Numbered from the stretch's first letter, positions 34,485 to 44,341 are shown. The stretch is DNA of 64,000 bases from Leucobacter luti (GCF_004217175.1 NZ_SHKI01000004.1:393651-457650); one strand, 5' to 3'. The notes: generated from the sequence alone by a model not told the origin. Numbers and translations are program-made.

Positions 34485-35451
34485 AGGCCGCGTGCACGCG
34501 GCGGGGTGCTGCCCCGCCGCGCACCCGGCACGACGCGACCACGTAGCCGCCGATCCCGAGCACCGCGGCCGCAGACCAGACGGCCCACCACGGGAAGCCC
34601 GGGACCGTGGGCGCTTGGCCCGCCGCGTCGAGATCGGCGACCGGGGTGGGGGTCACGCGCTCGCCGGTGACGAGGATGCGGTGGGAGTTGATGCCGAGCG
34701 GGGTGCAGGTGACAAGGGTCGCGAGGTCCTTCCCCTGCACCGGGTAGAGCGACTGCGTCTCGTCCGGCTTCACCACCCGAGTGTCACTCACGCGGTACGT
34801 GAGCACCTGGCCCCAGACCTCGATTGTGAAGGTGTCCCCGACCACCAGCTGGTCGAGGTTGTTGAACATTTCCGCCTGCGCGAGCCCGCGGTGGCCGGTG
34901 AGCACGGTGTGCGTGGTGTCGCCGCCGACGGGGAGCGCGGTGCCCTCAAGGTGACCCACCCCCTGTTCGAGCACCCGGTCGCTCGTGCCGTGGTAGATCG
35001 GAAGGTCGACGTCGATCTTCTGAATCTTGATCCGGGCCATCAGCCCGGTCGAGTCGGTGGCGAGGAGCCGGTCGTAGGCGGAGTCCGCCGGGTTGTCTGA
35101 GGCCTGCGGGATCCGCTCCCCCGGCGCGACAACCGCTGCGCCCGTGAGCTGCTCGTTGTATGCGTGCGCGGCGGCGAGCTCCGCGGCGCGATCCGCGGCG
35201 GAGCCGTTCTCCGCGTGGTTGAGCCCGATGATCTCGCGCGAATACTGCAGCTGCGAGAACCAGGTTGCGATGCTCGGCAGCTGCAGGAGCGCGACTCCAG
35301 CGAGCGCCAGCACGGCGACGAAGAGAACCACCGGGCTCGGTTTCCGCCAGCGGCGGCCCGAGCCCGGTGGGGTGGGAGTCTGCGCGGCCTGGTGGCGGAC
35401 GTGGGTCGAGGCGACAACGGCTGGGGCCTCGTCCAAAGTCTGCTGCGGCAC
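34483..35451 (-). CDS. Class C sortase (pilus-polymerising)
   Basis: 322 aa from GTG 35451 with GGGAGA upstream. An N-terminal TM helix (about 40-60) and a C-terminal TM helix (about 285-308) bracket the sortase barrel. The catalytic triad is visible: His in VLTGHRGLA, Cys in LVTCTPLG and Arg in SHRILVTGER. The C-terminal anchor is the mark of class C enzymes, which link pilin subunits through the pilin Lys. It follows the major pilin and tip genes in one operon. Confidence 0.93.
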   Translation of the reverse strand: MPQQTLDEAPAVVASTHVRHQAAQTPTPPGSGRRWRKPSPVVLFVAVLALAGVALLQLPSIATWFSQLQYSREIIGLNHAENGSAADRAAELAAAHAYNEQLTGAAVVAPGERIPQASDNPADSAYDRLLATDSTGLMARIKIQKIDVDLPIYHGTSDRVLEQGVGHLEGTALPVGGDTTHTVLTGHRGLAQAEMFNNLDQLVVGDTFTIEVWGQVLTYRVSDTRVVKPDETQSLYPVQGKDLATLVTCTPLGINSHRILVTGERVTPTPVADLDAAGQAPTVPGFPWWAVWSAAAVLGIGGYVVASCRVRGGAAPRRVHAA

Positions 35452-35516
35452 TGTGGCAATCTCCCTTGTTGTGGGGCGGTGAGGTGATGGGGAAATCCAC
35501 TCACCGCCCCGGCTTG

Positions 35517-37052
35517 TTACTCGACCCGGTGTGACCGGCGACGGGCGACGATCAGCGCCGCGCCTGCCGCCGCGATGAGCAGTGCTCCACCGGCGATCGA
35601 GAGGATGAGTGCGCCCGAAGAGCCCGTGAGGGGCAGTTCCGGGCCGTCCTGCTGCACGTTCTTCACCGTGACGTCGACGTCGGTCGTCGCGCCGGTGTGC
35701 ACGGTGACGGGGGTCAGCGCGGCAGCGCCCGTGGGAGTCACGTAGCCCGCGGGTGCCGCAATCTCCTTGATCACGTAGCAGCGCTGGCTCGCGTTCGTGG
35801 GCGCGTTGACGCTGTCGCTCACGAACAGCCCGGCGACGGTGATCCGACCGTTTGCACCGGTGGTGAACTCGGAGGCGCCGGAGACCGCAACGCGGCTGCC
35901 GGAGACGGTCGCGGTGGAGCAGTCGGCGGCGTAGGGATCCGCGGCAGCGTACACCTCGAACTTGGCGCCGGCGAGCGTGTCGCCCGGGGTGCGGGAGTTC
36001 ACCTTCTCGATCACGAGGTCACCCCAGTTCGAGGACACCGTGTTCGAGGTGATCGCGCTGCGGTGGTTCGGGTCGTTGACGAAGTCGGACGCCGTGTTGG
36101 TGATCGTGCCGTTGCCGAGCGACGTGACCGTGCCCTGGAACGTCACGACGACCTGCTGTCCGGTGCGCGCCGCGAGCCACGCGTATCCGGCTGCCGGAGT
36201 GAACGCCACCTGCACAGACTGGCCGGATCCGGTCACCGCGTAGTTCGCGGCAGGCACGGCGACGCCGCCAACGGTCACGCTCTTCACGCCGAGTCCCACG
36301 CCCGCGGAGGCCGCGGTGGGGGTGAGGCGCGGATCGAGCGTGTCGAGCACGTCGAAGCCAGTGAAGCTGCGGCCGAGCGCGAGCGTCGGGATAGTGGCGG
36401 TCACGGGGAACTCGATGACGCTCCCCAGGCCGAAGCCGAGGCCGCTCTGCGGGGTGATCGTCTTAACGATTGAGGTGACGCCGTTCTTGGGGTACACGTT
36501 GACGTCGTAGAGCCAGCCGTCCTCGTAGGGGTACGGGATCGTCACGATGAAGGGCGCGGCACGGTCGACCACGTTCGCCGGCGCGGCGGTCTCACAGACC
36601 ACGTAGACACCAACGGAGGTCGGGATCGTCGCCGTGCCGTCCGCGTTGGTGGTCACCGGGGCGAGTGCGGTGCCGAGGGTGTACCCGGCCGGCGCGGTGC
36701 AGTCGGCGCCGGGCTCGAGGCCCTGGAGCGCGTCCCAGGCCGCGGGGTCGTTCAGGTCCACCGGTTCGCCATCCTGCAGCAGCGGCGCCGCGGTGAACTC
36801 GACTCCGGCGATCCCCGGCGTGGGGATCGCGGTGCCGGTCCCATCCGGGTTCTGGGTGACCGGGCTCGTGCCGGTCTGGTGCTCGTGCTTGTGCACGATG
36901 ATCGACCCGGGCGCTGAAACGTCGATGCTCCCGTACGTCGGGGCGGCGACCGCCGGCGTGCTTGCGGCGACGGCGCCGAGCAGCGCGATCGCGGCGGCTG
37001 CGAGCGCGGCGAGCGCTCGGTTCGGGGTTCCCCCTCGGCCTGTGTTTCTCAT
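35517..37052 (-). CDS. Major pilin of sortase-assembled pilus
   Basis: 511 aa. An N-terminal signal (ALAALAAAAIALLGAVAASTPAVA) is followed by Ig-like pilin domains. The pilin motif with its linking Lys is VNVYPKNG (about residue 200), the E-box for isopeptide formation is CYVIKEIAAPAGY near residue 435, and the sorting signal is ELPLTGSS plus a TM helix and RRRSHRVE tail. The protein polymerises into the shaft: sortase cleaves after Thr and joins it to the Lys of the next subunit. It is the SpaA/SpaH/FimP-like component. It lies between the tip protein and the sortase genes. Confidence 0.93.
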   Translation of the reverse strand: MRNTGRGGTPNRALAALAAAAIALLGAVAASTPAVAAPTYGSIDVSAPGSIIVHKHEHQTGTSPVTQNPDGTGTAIPTPGIAGVEFTAAPLLQDGEPVDLNDPAAWDALQGLEPGADCTAPAGYTLGTALAPVTTNADGTATIPTSVGVYVVCETAAPANVVDRAAPFIVTIPYPYEDGWLYDVNVYPKNGVTSIVKTITPQSGLGFGLGSVIEFPVTATIPTLALGRSFTGFDVLDTLDPRLTPTAASAGVGLGVKSVTVGGVAVPAANYAVTGSGQSVQVAFTPAAGYAWLAARTGQQVVVTFQGTVTSLGNGTITNTASDFVNDPNHRSAITSNTVSSNWGDLVIEKVNSRTPGDTLAGAKFEVYAAADPYAADCSTATVSGSRVAVSGASEFTTGANGRITVAGLFVSDSVNAPTNASQRCYVIKEIAAPAGYVTPTGAAALTPVTVHTGATTDVDVTVKNVQQDGPELPLTGSSGALILSIAGGALLIAAAGAALIVARRRSHRVE

Positions 37053-37153
37053 GCTGGGTGTCCTCTCGTGCTGGTCTGTCAGTGTGTGGCCCGGGGTCCG
37101 GGACACGCGGGGGCGTGCTCCACGCGGGAGCCCCCTGGTCTGTGCGGCGCGCA

Positions 37154-40100
37154 TTACGCGCTCGGTTCGGTGTGGCGGCGTCGGCGCGTCCAGGTCACGG
37201 CGCCGAGCAGCAGGGCGAGCCCGGCGATTCCGGCCCCGGCGATTCCGAGTGCGTCTGAGCTGAGTCCGCCGGTGAGCGGGACCTCGAGTGCCGGCGCGGA
37301 TCGGTTCACGAAACGGTAGACCGCGTGCTCGCCGACCCCCACCGAGACGGGGGCCGCTTCGTCGACGCGGCTCCAGTCGCAGCCGCCCGTGGTCGCCGCG
37401 TTCGGTACACAGAACTCGACGCGGTCGAGGAGGTATGCGAGCGGGGCGGCCGGGTCGTGCGGCAGCTCGGAGAGTTCGTAGTCGTGGTCCGCGGTCACCG
37501 CGAAGGTGTTGCCCGCGGAGCGGGCGTTCGACCCAGAGACCGTGAAGGTCTGCGGCGTGGTGCCGCCGTTCGCCCTCAGGTCCCAATTCGCGGGGCTCGC
37601 CGTGCCGTCCTCGACGGACTTGAGCAGCGTGAGCGTGGTGGTGCAGGTGACCGTGTTGGTGATGGTGAACGTGTTCGGTCCTGGGGCAAGCGTTGTCGCG
37701 TACGGGAGGGTCTCGTTCAGCGTCGTGGTGCCGCGCTGTGTGAGCGCGCTCGACATGAGCGTGCATCCCGGCAGGAGCGTCTGGTCGATCCCCGTGGTCT
37801 CGTTGATCGAGAGGTTGCCGCCGGCCTGGTAGTTCGGCCGCACCACACCCCAGTCCTGGTTCGTCGCGCCGGCGGCTGCCGGCCCGGTCAGCGTGAGCTG
37901 GCCGGTGAGCCCCTCGGGGAGCGAGCCCTCGTCGCCGGGAATGTTGTAGGTGCCGATCGCGGTGCCGGATCCGTCGAGCACCCGCCAGGTCTTGTCTACG
38001 GTGACGGTCGATGTCTGGGGGGCCGCGCGGTTGTAGACCATGCAGTTCACGGTCTGGCCGTTCGGCACCTGGACGGTGAAGCCGTTGACGGGGTTTCCGG
38101 TGGGAACCACCCCGGCACCCGTGACGAGGTTGGTGCACACAGCATTGCTCCCGTTGACGGGTTGCAGGGTGTACCCCGCCTGCTGGGTCTCAGTGACCGT
38201 CACCCCGGCGCTCGTGGTGCCGCCGGCGAACGAGAACGGGAAGGTGATCGTTCCGGTGCCGTCGTTCTGCGTGGCACGCACCGGCGTCGACGGGAGGGTC
38301 ATACCCGGACCGGGGTTCGAGGCGGTGAACTCCCAGCCGCCCACGGCAGGCTGTGCGCCCGCGATCGAGCCGGCCGGAGCGGTGTTCGGCACAATCATCT
38401 TGGTGACCGTGAGCTGGCTTTCGCAGGCACCGAGGGCGAGCTGGCGCAGCAGGCTGCCGACCGTGCTGTAGTTACTGGTCTGGAAGTAGTCGGTGCCGGC
38501 GGTGGGCCCGGAGATCGCGCGCAGGTTGAGCGCGTTGTTTGCCCCGGTGGCGCCGGCGCCCACGCCGAACGCGATTACCCGCGTGCCGGTCTGCTTGAGC
38601 GCGTTTGCGGAGAAGATACCGTTCTCGGTCTCAATGAACCGCGACGCGTTCCCTGGCCCGGAGGGGCCAGTGCCGTAGTAGGTCGGGTTGCCGTCGGTGA
38701 TGACGACCGCGATGTCGTACGGGTTGGTTGCGGCAGCGGTGGCCGCGACGCCGAGGCCGCGATCCCAGTTCGTGCCGCCGTCGGAGCCCCACCCGGCGTA
38801 GCGGCTCTTGAACGAGGTCGCCTGGGCCTGGGTCGACACCGAGGTGAGGGCCGGGTAGTTCTGGCTGGCGAGCGTCGCGGGCGAGCTCGTTGAGAATGAG
38901 AACAGCGACATCCGTGACTGCGTGCCCACGAGGGAGTCGACGAACGTGTCGGAGGCTGAGCGGAGCGCGGTGACCGAGTCGCCCACGGAGCCGGACAGGT
39001 CGAGGATCAGCGCGACGTCGATGCCGCAGCCCTGCGGCGCGGTCGGGTTGACGCGGGATTGAGCCCACACGCCGCCGGATGCCGTTGCGTCTTCGGAGTC
39101 GGGAGCGTACATGAACTGCTGTGCGGAGCTGTAGAGCTGCCCGGAGCGCAGCTGCGTGCCGGTGCGGAACCGGTACACGGTCGAGTCGCCGGCGCCGCTG
39201 CCGTCGCCGGTGCGCAGCGAGGTGTTGGTGAACCAACCGGCCGGTGCGCCTTCGGGGCGCTGCACCACCCAGTAGCGCGCGTCACGGTTCGCGCCGCCGC
39301 TCTGGGTTGCGGGGACATTGAAGGTGCACTCGCCGTTTGCGTCGGACACGCAGCGCGCCCAGCCGGCGGCCACGCCGCTCACCCCGTCGGGGCGGGTGCT
39401 GCTCGGGGCAGAGGTGCCCGTGTACAGGAACAGCTCGACACCCGCGAGGGTGGTCACCCCGGTGGTCCCGGTGCGATCTCCGCCGGTCTTGACCACGATC
39501 TTCGCGGGCGGGATCGCGGCGGTCGTGTACGCGCCAAAGTTGTACGTGGTGCCGCCCCAGTTGCCGGTGTTGCCGTTTCCGCTGCTGGGGGTCACGCGCC
39601 ACGCGGTGTCGCTCAGCGTGTATCCCGCGGGAGCGGCAATTTGCCGCACGCGGTATACCGAGTTTGTCGAGACGCCGTTGGCGGTCGGGTTCGTGGCCGG
39701 GGTGAGGAACTTCACCTGGAACTCGCCCGGATCAGGATCGCGGTCGGCCCCGGTGCAGGGCGCGGAGACGCAGTCGGTCACGGTGACCGTGCGGGTCCAG
39801 CTGTTCCCGTTCTGGCGCGGGCCGGCCAGCTCGAAGGTTGCGCCGGGGAGGAGTGCGCCGTTGCCGTCGACGGTGGTCCAGTACACATACGGTGCAACCA
39901 CGCCGGGGCCGTCGGGGCCGAGCGCGAGCGGTGTGATCTCGGCAGCGCTGGCGGCGGCGCGCGCGGCAGGGGCCGGGTCACCCGCCGCGTCCGAGGGCGC
40001 CTCGGGGGCGGGATCCTCCTGCGGCGCTGCGGTCTCCGGAGTTGCCGATTCGGGGGCCGCCGGTGCAGACGTCGCGGTCTCGCCCGCGGCGGGGATCGTG

Positions 40101-40651
40101 AGCTGCGGGATCGGGTCGTCGGTCGAGCCGGGGACGGTGATCGTCTGCGCGGCCGCGTCCGGGGTCTCCCCCGCCGCCGTCGCGGTCATGCGGATCTGCA
40201 CGGCGTCGCCCGCGGCGAGCTCGTGCGTCCGAGCAGGATCTCCCGCGTCGACCAGGCTCGTGATCTCGAAGGCACCCGGTGTTGGATCCAGGTCGAGGCC
40301 CACATAGTCAGGCTCGCCCGCGTTGTCGGTGAGCAGGGCGGTAATGGGGGCACGCCCCGCGACCGCGTCCGCCGTGTTGAGCGGACCGCTCACCTCGAAC
40401 GACACCCCGGACTGCAGTGCGCCCGCGGCATCGATTGCGCGCCAGCGCAGCGAGACGGGAGCGGGCGTATCGACGGCTGCGGCCTCGGCGCCGTCGGAGA
40501 CGCCGGCGGACTGATCGGCCAGCGCCGGGGTTGCCCCCAGCAGGCCGATCGCTACCGCCGCAACGGCAGCAATTGCAGCCCCGCGTCGGCGCCCCGCGCC
40601 GTTCGAGCCAGCCCGCCGTTGTCGCGTTTCAGCAACGCCTGAGTACCCCAT
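37154..40651 (-). CDS. Pilus tip adhesin with VWA domain
   Basis: 1165 aa from ATG 40651. A basic head and signal peptide (AIAAVAAVAIGLLGATPALA), several Ig-like segments, then a von Willebrand A domain near residues 545-750: the MIDAS motif DLSGS lies in VALILDLSGSVGDS and the later Thr and Asp in SDGGTNWDR and AVVITDGNPT. Further Cna-B-like repeats and the sorting signal EVPLTGGLS with TM and RRRRHTEPSA follow. Sortase places it at the pilus tip for adhesion. It is the first gene of the tip-pilin-sortase operon. Confidence 0.9.
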   Translation of the reverse strand: MGYSGVAETRQRRAGSNGAGRRRGAAIAAVAAVAIGLLGATPALADQSAGVSDGAEAAAVDTPAPVSLRWRAIDAAGALQSGVSFEVSGPLNTADAVAGRAPITALLTDNAGEPDYVGLDLDPTPGAFEITSLVDAGDPARTHELAAGDAVQIRMTATAAGETPDAAAQTITVPGSTDDPIPQLTIPAAGETATSAPAAPESATPETAAPQEDPAPEAPSDAAGDPAPAARAAASAAEITPLALGPDGPGVVAPYVYWTTVDGNGALLPGATFELAGPRQNGNSWTRTVTVTDCVSAPCTGADRDPDPGEFQVKFLTPATNPTANGVSTNSVYRVRQIAAPAGYTLSDTAWRVTPSSGNGNTGNWGGTTYNFGAYTTAAIPPAKIVVKTGGDRTGTTGVTTLAGVELFLYTGTSAPSSTRPDGVSGVAAGWARCVSDANGECTFNVPATQSGGANRDARYWVVQRPEGAPAGWFTNTSLRTGDGSGAGDSTVYRFRTGTQLRSGQLYSSAQQFMYAPDSEDATASGGVWAQSRVNPTAPQGCGIDVALILDLSGSVGDSVTALRSASDTFVDSLVGTQSRMSLFSFSTSSPATLASQNYPALTSVSTQAQATSFKSRYAGWGSDGGTNWDRGLGVAATAAATNPYDIAVVITDGNPTYYGTGPSGPGNASRFIETENGIFSANALKQTGTRVIAFGVGAGATGANNALNLRAISGPTAGTDYFQTSNYSTVGSLLRQLALGACESQLTVTKMIVPNTAPAGSIAGAQPAVGGWEFTASNPGPGMTLPSTPVRATQNDGTGTITFPFSFAGGTTSAGVTVTETQQAGYTLQPVNGSNAVCTNLVTGAGVVPTGNPVNGFTVQVPNGQTVNCMVYNRAAPQTSTVTVDKTWRVLDGSGTAIGTYNIPGDEGSLPEGLTGQLTLTGPAAAGATNQDWGVVRPNYQAGGNLSINETTGIDQTLLPGCTLMSSALTQRGTTTLNETLPYATTLAPGPNTFTITNTVTCTTTLTLLKSVEDGTASPANWDLRANGGTTPQTFTVSGSNARSAGNTFAVTADHDYELSELPHDPAAPLAYLLDRVEFCVPNAATTGGCDWSRVDEAAPVSVGVGEHAVYRFVNRSAPALEVPLTGGLSSDALGIAGAGIAGLALLLGAVTWTRRRRHTEPSA

Positions 40652-40794
40652 CGTTTCCCCTGTTCCCCACGGATCACGGGGAACTCGGGCGATCACCACA
40701 GATCCCCGAGACCGTTCCCCGTCCCACGGGATTACGCTACGAAAGCTCGGCGGCGGGGGGATCCGGGAAAATTACCTATCTTTCGGCGCGGCGG

Positions 40795-40861
40795 CTCTTT
40801 TCGCGCGGCTGCTCTTTTCGCGCGGCTGCTCGTTCTGCGCGACTGCTCGTTCGTGCGGCCG
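40795..40861. repeat. 17-bp tandem repeat upstream of pilus operon
   Basis: CTCTTTTCGCGCGGCTG is present twice in tandem (40795, 40812), followed by degenerate copies from 40829 and 40846. It fills the 303-bp gap between the tip gene start and the DUF3027 terminator. The rest of 40652-40794 shows no gene. Confidence 0.7.
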
Positions 40862-40890
40862 CGGCCTCGCAGCAGCGCGCGGGAAAACAA

Positions 40891-40930
40891 CAGCGCGCGG
40901 CGGCCCGGAAATCCGGACCGCCGCGCGCTG
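40891..40930 (-). terminator. Terminator after DUF3027 gene
   Basis: Stem CAGCGCGCGGCGG/CCGCCGCGCGCTG with an inner CCGGA/TCCGG; on the minus strand it is followed by TTGTTTTCCC. Confidence 0.85.
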
Positions 40931-40954
40931 CCTGCGGGGCTGAGCTCCGCCGCG

Positions 40955-41686
40955 CTACTCTTCCTCGTCGTCCGAGTCGTCGTCGAACAGCTCGGTGTCG
41001 TCAGCCTCGTCGTCGAGATCCTCGTCGTCGTCGCGATCGTCGTCGTCATCGTCATCGTCGCTGCCGTGCAGCGCGTCGATGTCCACACCGTCGAGCTCGT
41101 CGTCGAAGTCGCTGAAGTCGTTGTCCATGAGGTCGTCCGCTGCGTCGTCGTCAAGTTCGGCGGCGGCGTCCTCGGCGGCCGCCGACTCCTCGGCGGCTTG
41201 CCGCGCCTGGCCCTCGCGGTACTGCGCGAGGCGCTCAGACCAGGGCACCCAGTCGGGGGCCACCACTGCGCCCTCGCCGGGCAGCAGCTCCACCTCAAGC
41301 ACGGTCACGGGGGACGCCTCGTCCACGCGAGTGAGCGCCGCGGCCCAGTGCCAGCCCGGGTAGCCCGGCAGGCGGCACTCGAAGAACAGCGTCACGAGGT
41401 GCTCGTCGTGCACTTCGAAGCCACCGTCGGCACCGATCGTATCGGCGCCTGTGATCTCCTCGAGGGCGGCACGCGCCTGGCTGCGCGCGGCCAGCAGCGC
41501 CGGATCCGGCTCGCTGGGAGTCGCCGGCTCCTCGGGGACAGCGGCCGTTTCGGATGCGTCCTCCGACTCCGGTGCGGTTTCCGTCTCGGGCCCAGCTTCC
41601 GTCTCGGGTGCGAGCGCCGCAGCCTCGACCGGTGCGGCCTCCGTGGTCTGCGCCTCGTCGAGGGCGCCCTCGTGCGGCTCAGACAT
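40955..41686 (-). CDS. DUF3027 protein with long acidic tails
   Basis: 243 aa from ATG 41686. The N-terminal 65 residues are Glu/Ala/Pro-rich. A central DUF3027 core (about 70-165) contains FECRLPGYPGWHWAAALTRVDEASP and VAPDWVPWSERLAQYREG, and the C-terminal 65 residues are almost only Asp and Glu, with an unbroken run of eight Asp. The family is actinobacterial and uncharacterised. The start overlaps the cold-shock gene stop by 8 bp, so the two are made together, hinting at a nucleic-acid or ribosome-linked role. The acidic tail may mimic DNA or bind basic proteins. Confidence 0.85.
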   Translation of the reverse strand: MSEPHEGALDEAQTTEAAPVEAAALAPETEAGPETETAPESEDASETAAVPEEPATPSEPDPALLAARSQARAALEEITGADTIGADGGFEVHDEHLVTLFFECRLPGYPGWHWAAALTRVDEASPVTVLEVELLPGEGAVVAPDWVPWSERLAQYREGQARQAAEESAAAEDAAAELDDDAADDLMDNDFSDFDDELDGVDIDALHGSDDDDDDDDRDDDEDLDDEADDTELFDDDSDDEEE

Positions 41687-42056
41687 CGAAATCATCCGCG
41701 ACCGCGCGCAGCATCGACGCGAGCTGACGCGACTGCGCCCGCTCCGGGTACTGGCCATTCTTCAACCGACCGCCGAGCCCATCAAGCAGCTTCACGAGGT
41801 CCTCGATGATCACGGCCATCTCGTCAGCGGACTTTCGGCTGCGCTTCGCGAGCTTGGGAGTGTCGAGGATCCGGACCGACAGCGCCTGGGGTCCGCGGCG
41901 CCCATCGGCGACGCTGTACTCGACGCGAGTCCCCGGCTGCACTTCCTGCCCCTCGGGCAGCACCGACGCGTGCAGGTAGACCTGTTCGCCGTCCTCGCCC
42001 TGGATAAAACCGAAGCCTTTCGCCTCGTCATAGAACCTGACCTTGCCGTTCGGCAT
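41679..42056 (-). CDS. Cold-shock domain protein with C-terminal extension
   Basis: 125 aa. Residues 1-65 are a cold-shock domain: GKVRFYDEAKGFGFIQGEDG carries RNP1 and VYLHAS carries RNP2, so it binds single-stranded RNA or DNA. The remaining 60 residues are a helical, charged extension not found in CspA. The combination is typical of actinobacterial Csp proteins co-transcribed with a DUF3027 gene. It may act as an RNA chaperone. Confidence 0.92.
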   Translation of the reverse strand: MPNGKVRFYDEAKGFGFIQGEDGEQVYLHASVLPEGQEVQPGTRVEYSVADGRRGPQALSVRILDTPKLAKRSRKSADEMAVIIEDLVKLLDGLGGRLKNGQYPERAQSRQLASMLRAVADDFDV

Positions 42057-42192
42057 GCCTCGTCCCTTCCGTCTCGGCGGGCGTTATCCCGCCAACGCGC
42101 TTCGTGGCGGACGGCAGGCGCCCGCATATCCACACGAGTCTACCGTTCATTCATCCGCCCGCGATGAGGAAGGACCCGGTAAAATATGACGG

Positions 42193-42459
42193 ATGTCCAC
42201 TGAAGCAAACTCCCCATCGCTGATTGAGCGGATCCTGGCGTACGCGTCGCTCGGGATCATCGCCGTCGCGCTGCTCTCGTTTTTCGTCACGCTGATCGTG
42301 GGGATGAACGACCGGCAGGCAATGGCGGACGGCCTGTGGCCCGTCGTCTACGGCATCTCGCTGATTGCCCTCCCCATCGGGTTTGTCCTGCTCGTTGCGC
42401 TCCTGATCGTGAGCCAGGCACGCCGGCGGCGCGAGTTCCGCAGAAATACCGAGAGCTGA
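42193..42459 (+). CDS. Small two-helix membrane protein
   Basis: 88 aa. A polar start (MSTEANSPSLIERILAYASL) leads into two hydrophobic helices (about 13-36 and 50-72) and a basic tail RRRREFRRNTES. It is divergent from the cold-shock gene and lies 13 bases before the helicase-associated gene in the same direction. No family recognised. Confidence 0.75.
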   Translation: MSTEANSPSLIERILAYASLGIIAVALLSFFVTLIVGMNDRQAMADGLWPVVYGISLIALPIGFVLLVALLIVSQARRRREFRRNTES

Positions 42460-42472
42460 GCGGGCCTCGCCC

Positions 42473-44341
42473 ATGAGTGGCACACTCGCCCTCGCGTCGA
42501 CCATCGCGGAGATGGATCGCGACACCCTGCGCACGCTCGTCGCGCGCCGTCGCCCGCAGGCGGCAGGCACGATCGCTGACCCGATCGGGCTCGCCGCCGA
42601 GCTGCTTCGCGCCGACTCGATCGCTCGGGCGATCCTCCCCCTTGAGCGCGAGTGCCTCCGCGCGCTGCTCATCTTTGCCGCGCACCCCGGCGCGGTCGAC
42701 TCAGACACGGTGGGGCGGCTCACGGCGCTCGGCCTCGTGGGATTCGAGGCCGACGCCCCCGCGCCGCTCGCGGAAGTCACCTCCGCGGTGACCGAGGCAC
42801 TCACCGCGGCCGGCATCGACCCGGCCGCGCTCACCGAGACCGACGCCGCGGCAGCCGCGTCGGGCACGTCGGGCGCGGACCGCGCTCCCGGATCGCACGA
42901 CACCAGTACGTGGTACTCCCCCGCCCTCACCGCGGTGGGTCAGGCGGCCGAGAGCCTGCGCGTACTCGCCCTGCGCCCCGGAAAACTCAACCGCAACGGC
43001 ACCGTCGCTGTCGCCTCGCTGCGATTCCTCGCCGACGCCACCAGCATTGACGTCGATTCGGTGTCGCGGATCGTGACGGCGCTCGGGCACGCCGGGCTCA
43101 CCAGCCCGCGCAGCGACGAACAGCTCCTCGTGGTCTCGGCGAGCGCCGCGGACTGGCTCGCGCACGACAACCGCGACCGCTGGCTCGCCCTCGCCGCGGC
43201 CACCCTCGCGGCCATGCCCGGCGCGCTGCGCACCACCCTGGCTGCAAGCGGCGGCGATCTGGCCGCTGCGGCGAGCGCGATCCCCCATCGCTTCCCGCTA
43301 CTGCCCGCCGCGGAGCTCACGGCGGCGACCTCGTTCGTCGCGGTGGCTGAGCAGCTGGGCCTCACCGTCGGCGGCGTGCTCAGCCCGCCGGCCGAGCGGC
43401 TCCTCGCGGACGATCACACTGCCGCGGGAGAACTCGTGGCCCGTGACACCCCGGAGGTCGCGCCCGGCGTGTACGTGCAGCCCGACCTGAGCGTCGTGGT
43501 GCCCGGGCCGCTGGACCCCGCCGATGAGGCGAAGCTGGGCGCCATTTCGCGGCCCGAGCAGATCGGGGTGGCCGCCACCCGGCGGATCTCCGAGGCGAGC
43601 CTCGCCGAGGGGCTCGAGCAGGGCATCACCCCCGACGCGGCGCGCGCCCTCTTCGAGCGCATCTCGCTCACGGGAATCCCGCAGCCGTTGGAGTACTTGC
43701 TCGCCACGCGGGCTGAGCGCATTGGAGACCTGCTGGTCGACGAGCACGACGGCGACGCGGGGCGCACCCGGATCACCGTGTCACGGCCGGAGCTCGCGGA
43801 GACCCTGCTCGTGGATCGCTCGCTGCAGCACCTGCAGCTGACGCGCCCGGCGAGCACCGCCGAGGACGCGGCGGCGGGGACACCGATCCGGCTCTATTCA
43901 CGGCTCCGCGCCGACCACGTCGTGTCCGCGCTCACGGATGCGCGCTACCAGCCCACCACCGCGGCCGCGCTGAGCGGCGCCACGCGCGGCGCGCCCGGCG
44001 CCTCCTCCGCGTACTCGCTCGACACCGCCGCGATCCCCGTCGTCGACGTGTCGCCCGCGACCGGCGCAACCCCGATCACCGACGCGCACGTCGCACTCGT
44101 GGAGCGTGTGTACCTCGCGGCGCGCGCCGAACCGGGCACCGGGGAGTTCACGCGGCGGCTCGAACTCGCCATGCGGGATCGCAGCCCCGTGCTGGTCACG
44201 GCGGAGGCGCGCGGGCAGGAGCGCACCTTCCGGCTGCTCCCCGTGTCGGTGGCGAACGGGCGGCTCCGGGCAACTGATCAGGACGCCGGGGTTGAGCGCA
44301 CGCTTCCCGTGAATACGATCACCGCCGTCGAACCATCCTGA
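42473..44341 (+). CDS. Helicase-associated (XPB N-terminal-like) protein
   Basis: 622 aa, cytosolic. The C-terminal 200 residues contain the Helicase_C_3/XPB-Ssl2-like damage-recognition fold, whose elements YVQPDLSVVVPGPLDP and then LRADHVVSALTDARYQPT are typical of proteins encoded just before an XPB helicase in actinobacteria. The rest is Ala-rich helical repeats. The XPB gene begins 48 bp after the stop. It probably works with XPB at damaged or transcribing DNA; no enzymatic motif is seen. Confidence 0.82.
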   Translation: MSGTLALASTIAEMDRDTLRTLVARRRPQAAGTIADPIGLAAELLRADSIARAILPLERECLRALLIFAAHPGAVDSDTVGRLTALGLVGFEADAPAPLAEVTSAVTEALTAAGIDPAALTETDAAAAASGTSGADRAPGSHDTSTWYSPALTAVGQAAESLRVLALRPGKLNRNGTVAVASLRFLADATSIDVDSVSRIVTALGHAGLTSPRSDEQLLVVSASAADWLAHDNRDRWLALAAATLAAMPGALRTTLAASGGDLAAAASAIPHRFPLLPAAELTAATSFVAVAEQLGLTVGGVLSPPAERLLADDHTAAGELVARDTPEVAPGVYVQPDLSVVVPGPLDPADEAKLGAISRPEQIGVAATRRISEASLAEGLEQGITPDAARALFERISLTGIPQPLEYLLATRAERIGDLLVDEHDGDAGRTRITVSRPELAETLLVDRSLQHLQLTRPASTAEDAAAGTPIRLYSRLRADHVVSALTDARYQPTTAAALSGATRGAPGASSAYSLDTAAIPVVDVSPATGATPITDAHVALVERVYLAARAEPGTGEFTRRLELAMRDRSPVLVTAEARGQERTFRLLPVSVANGRLRATDQDAGVERTLPVNTITAVEPS

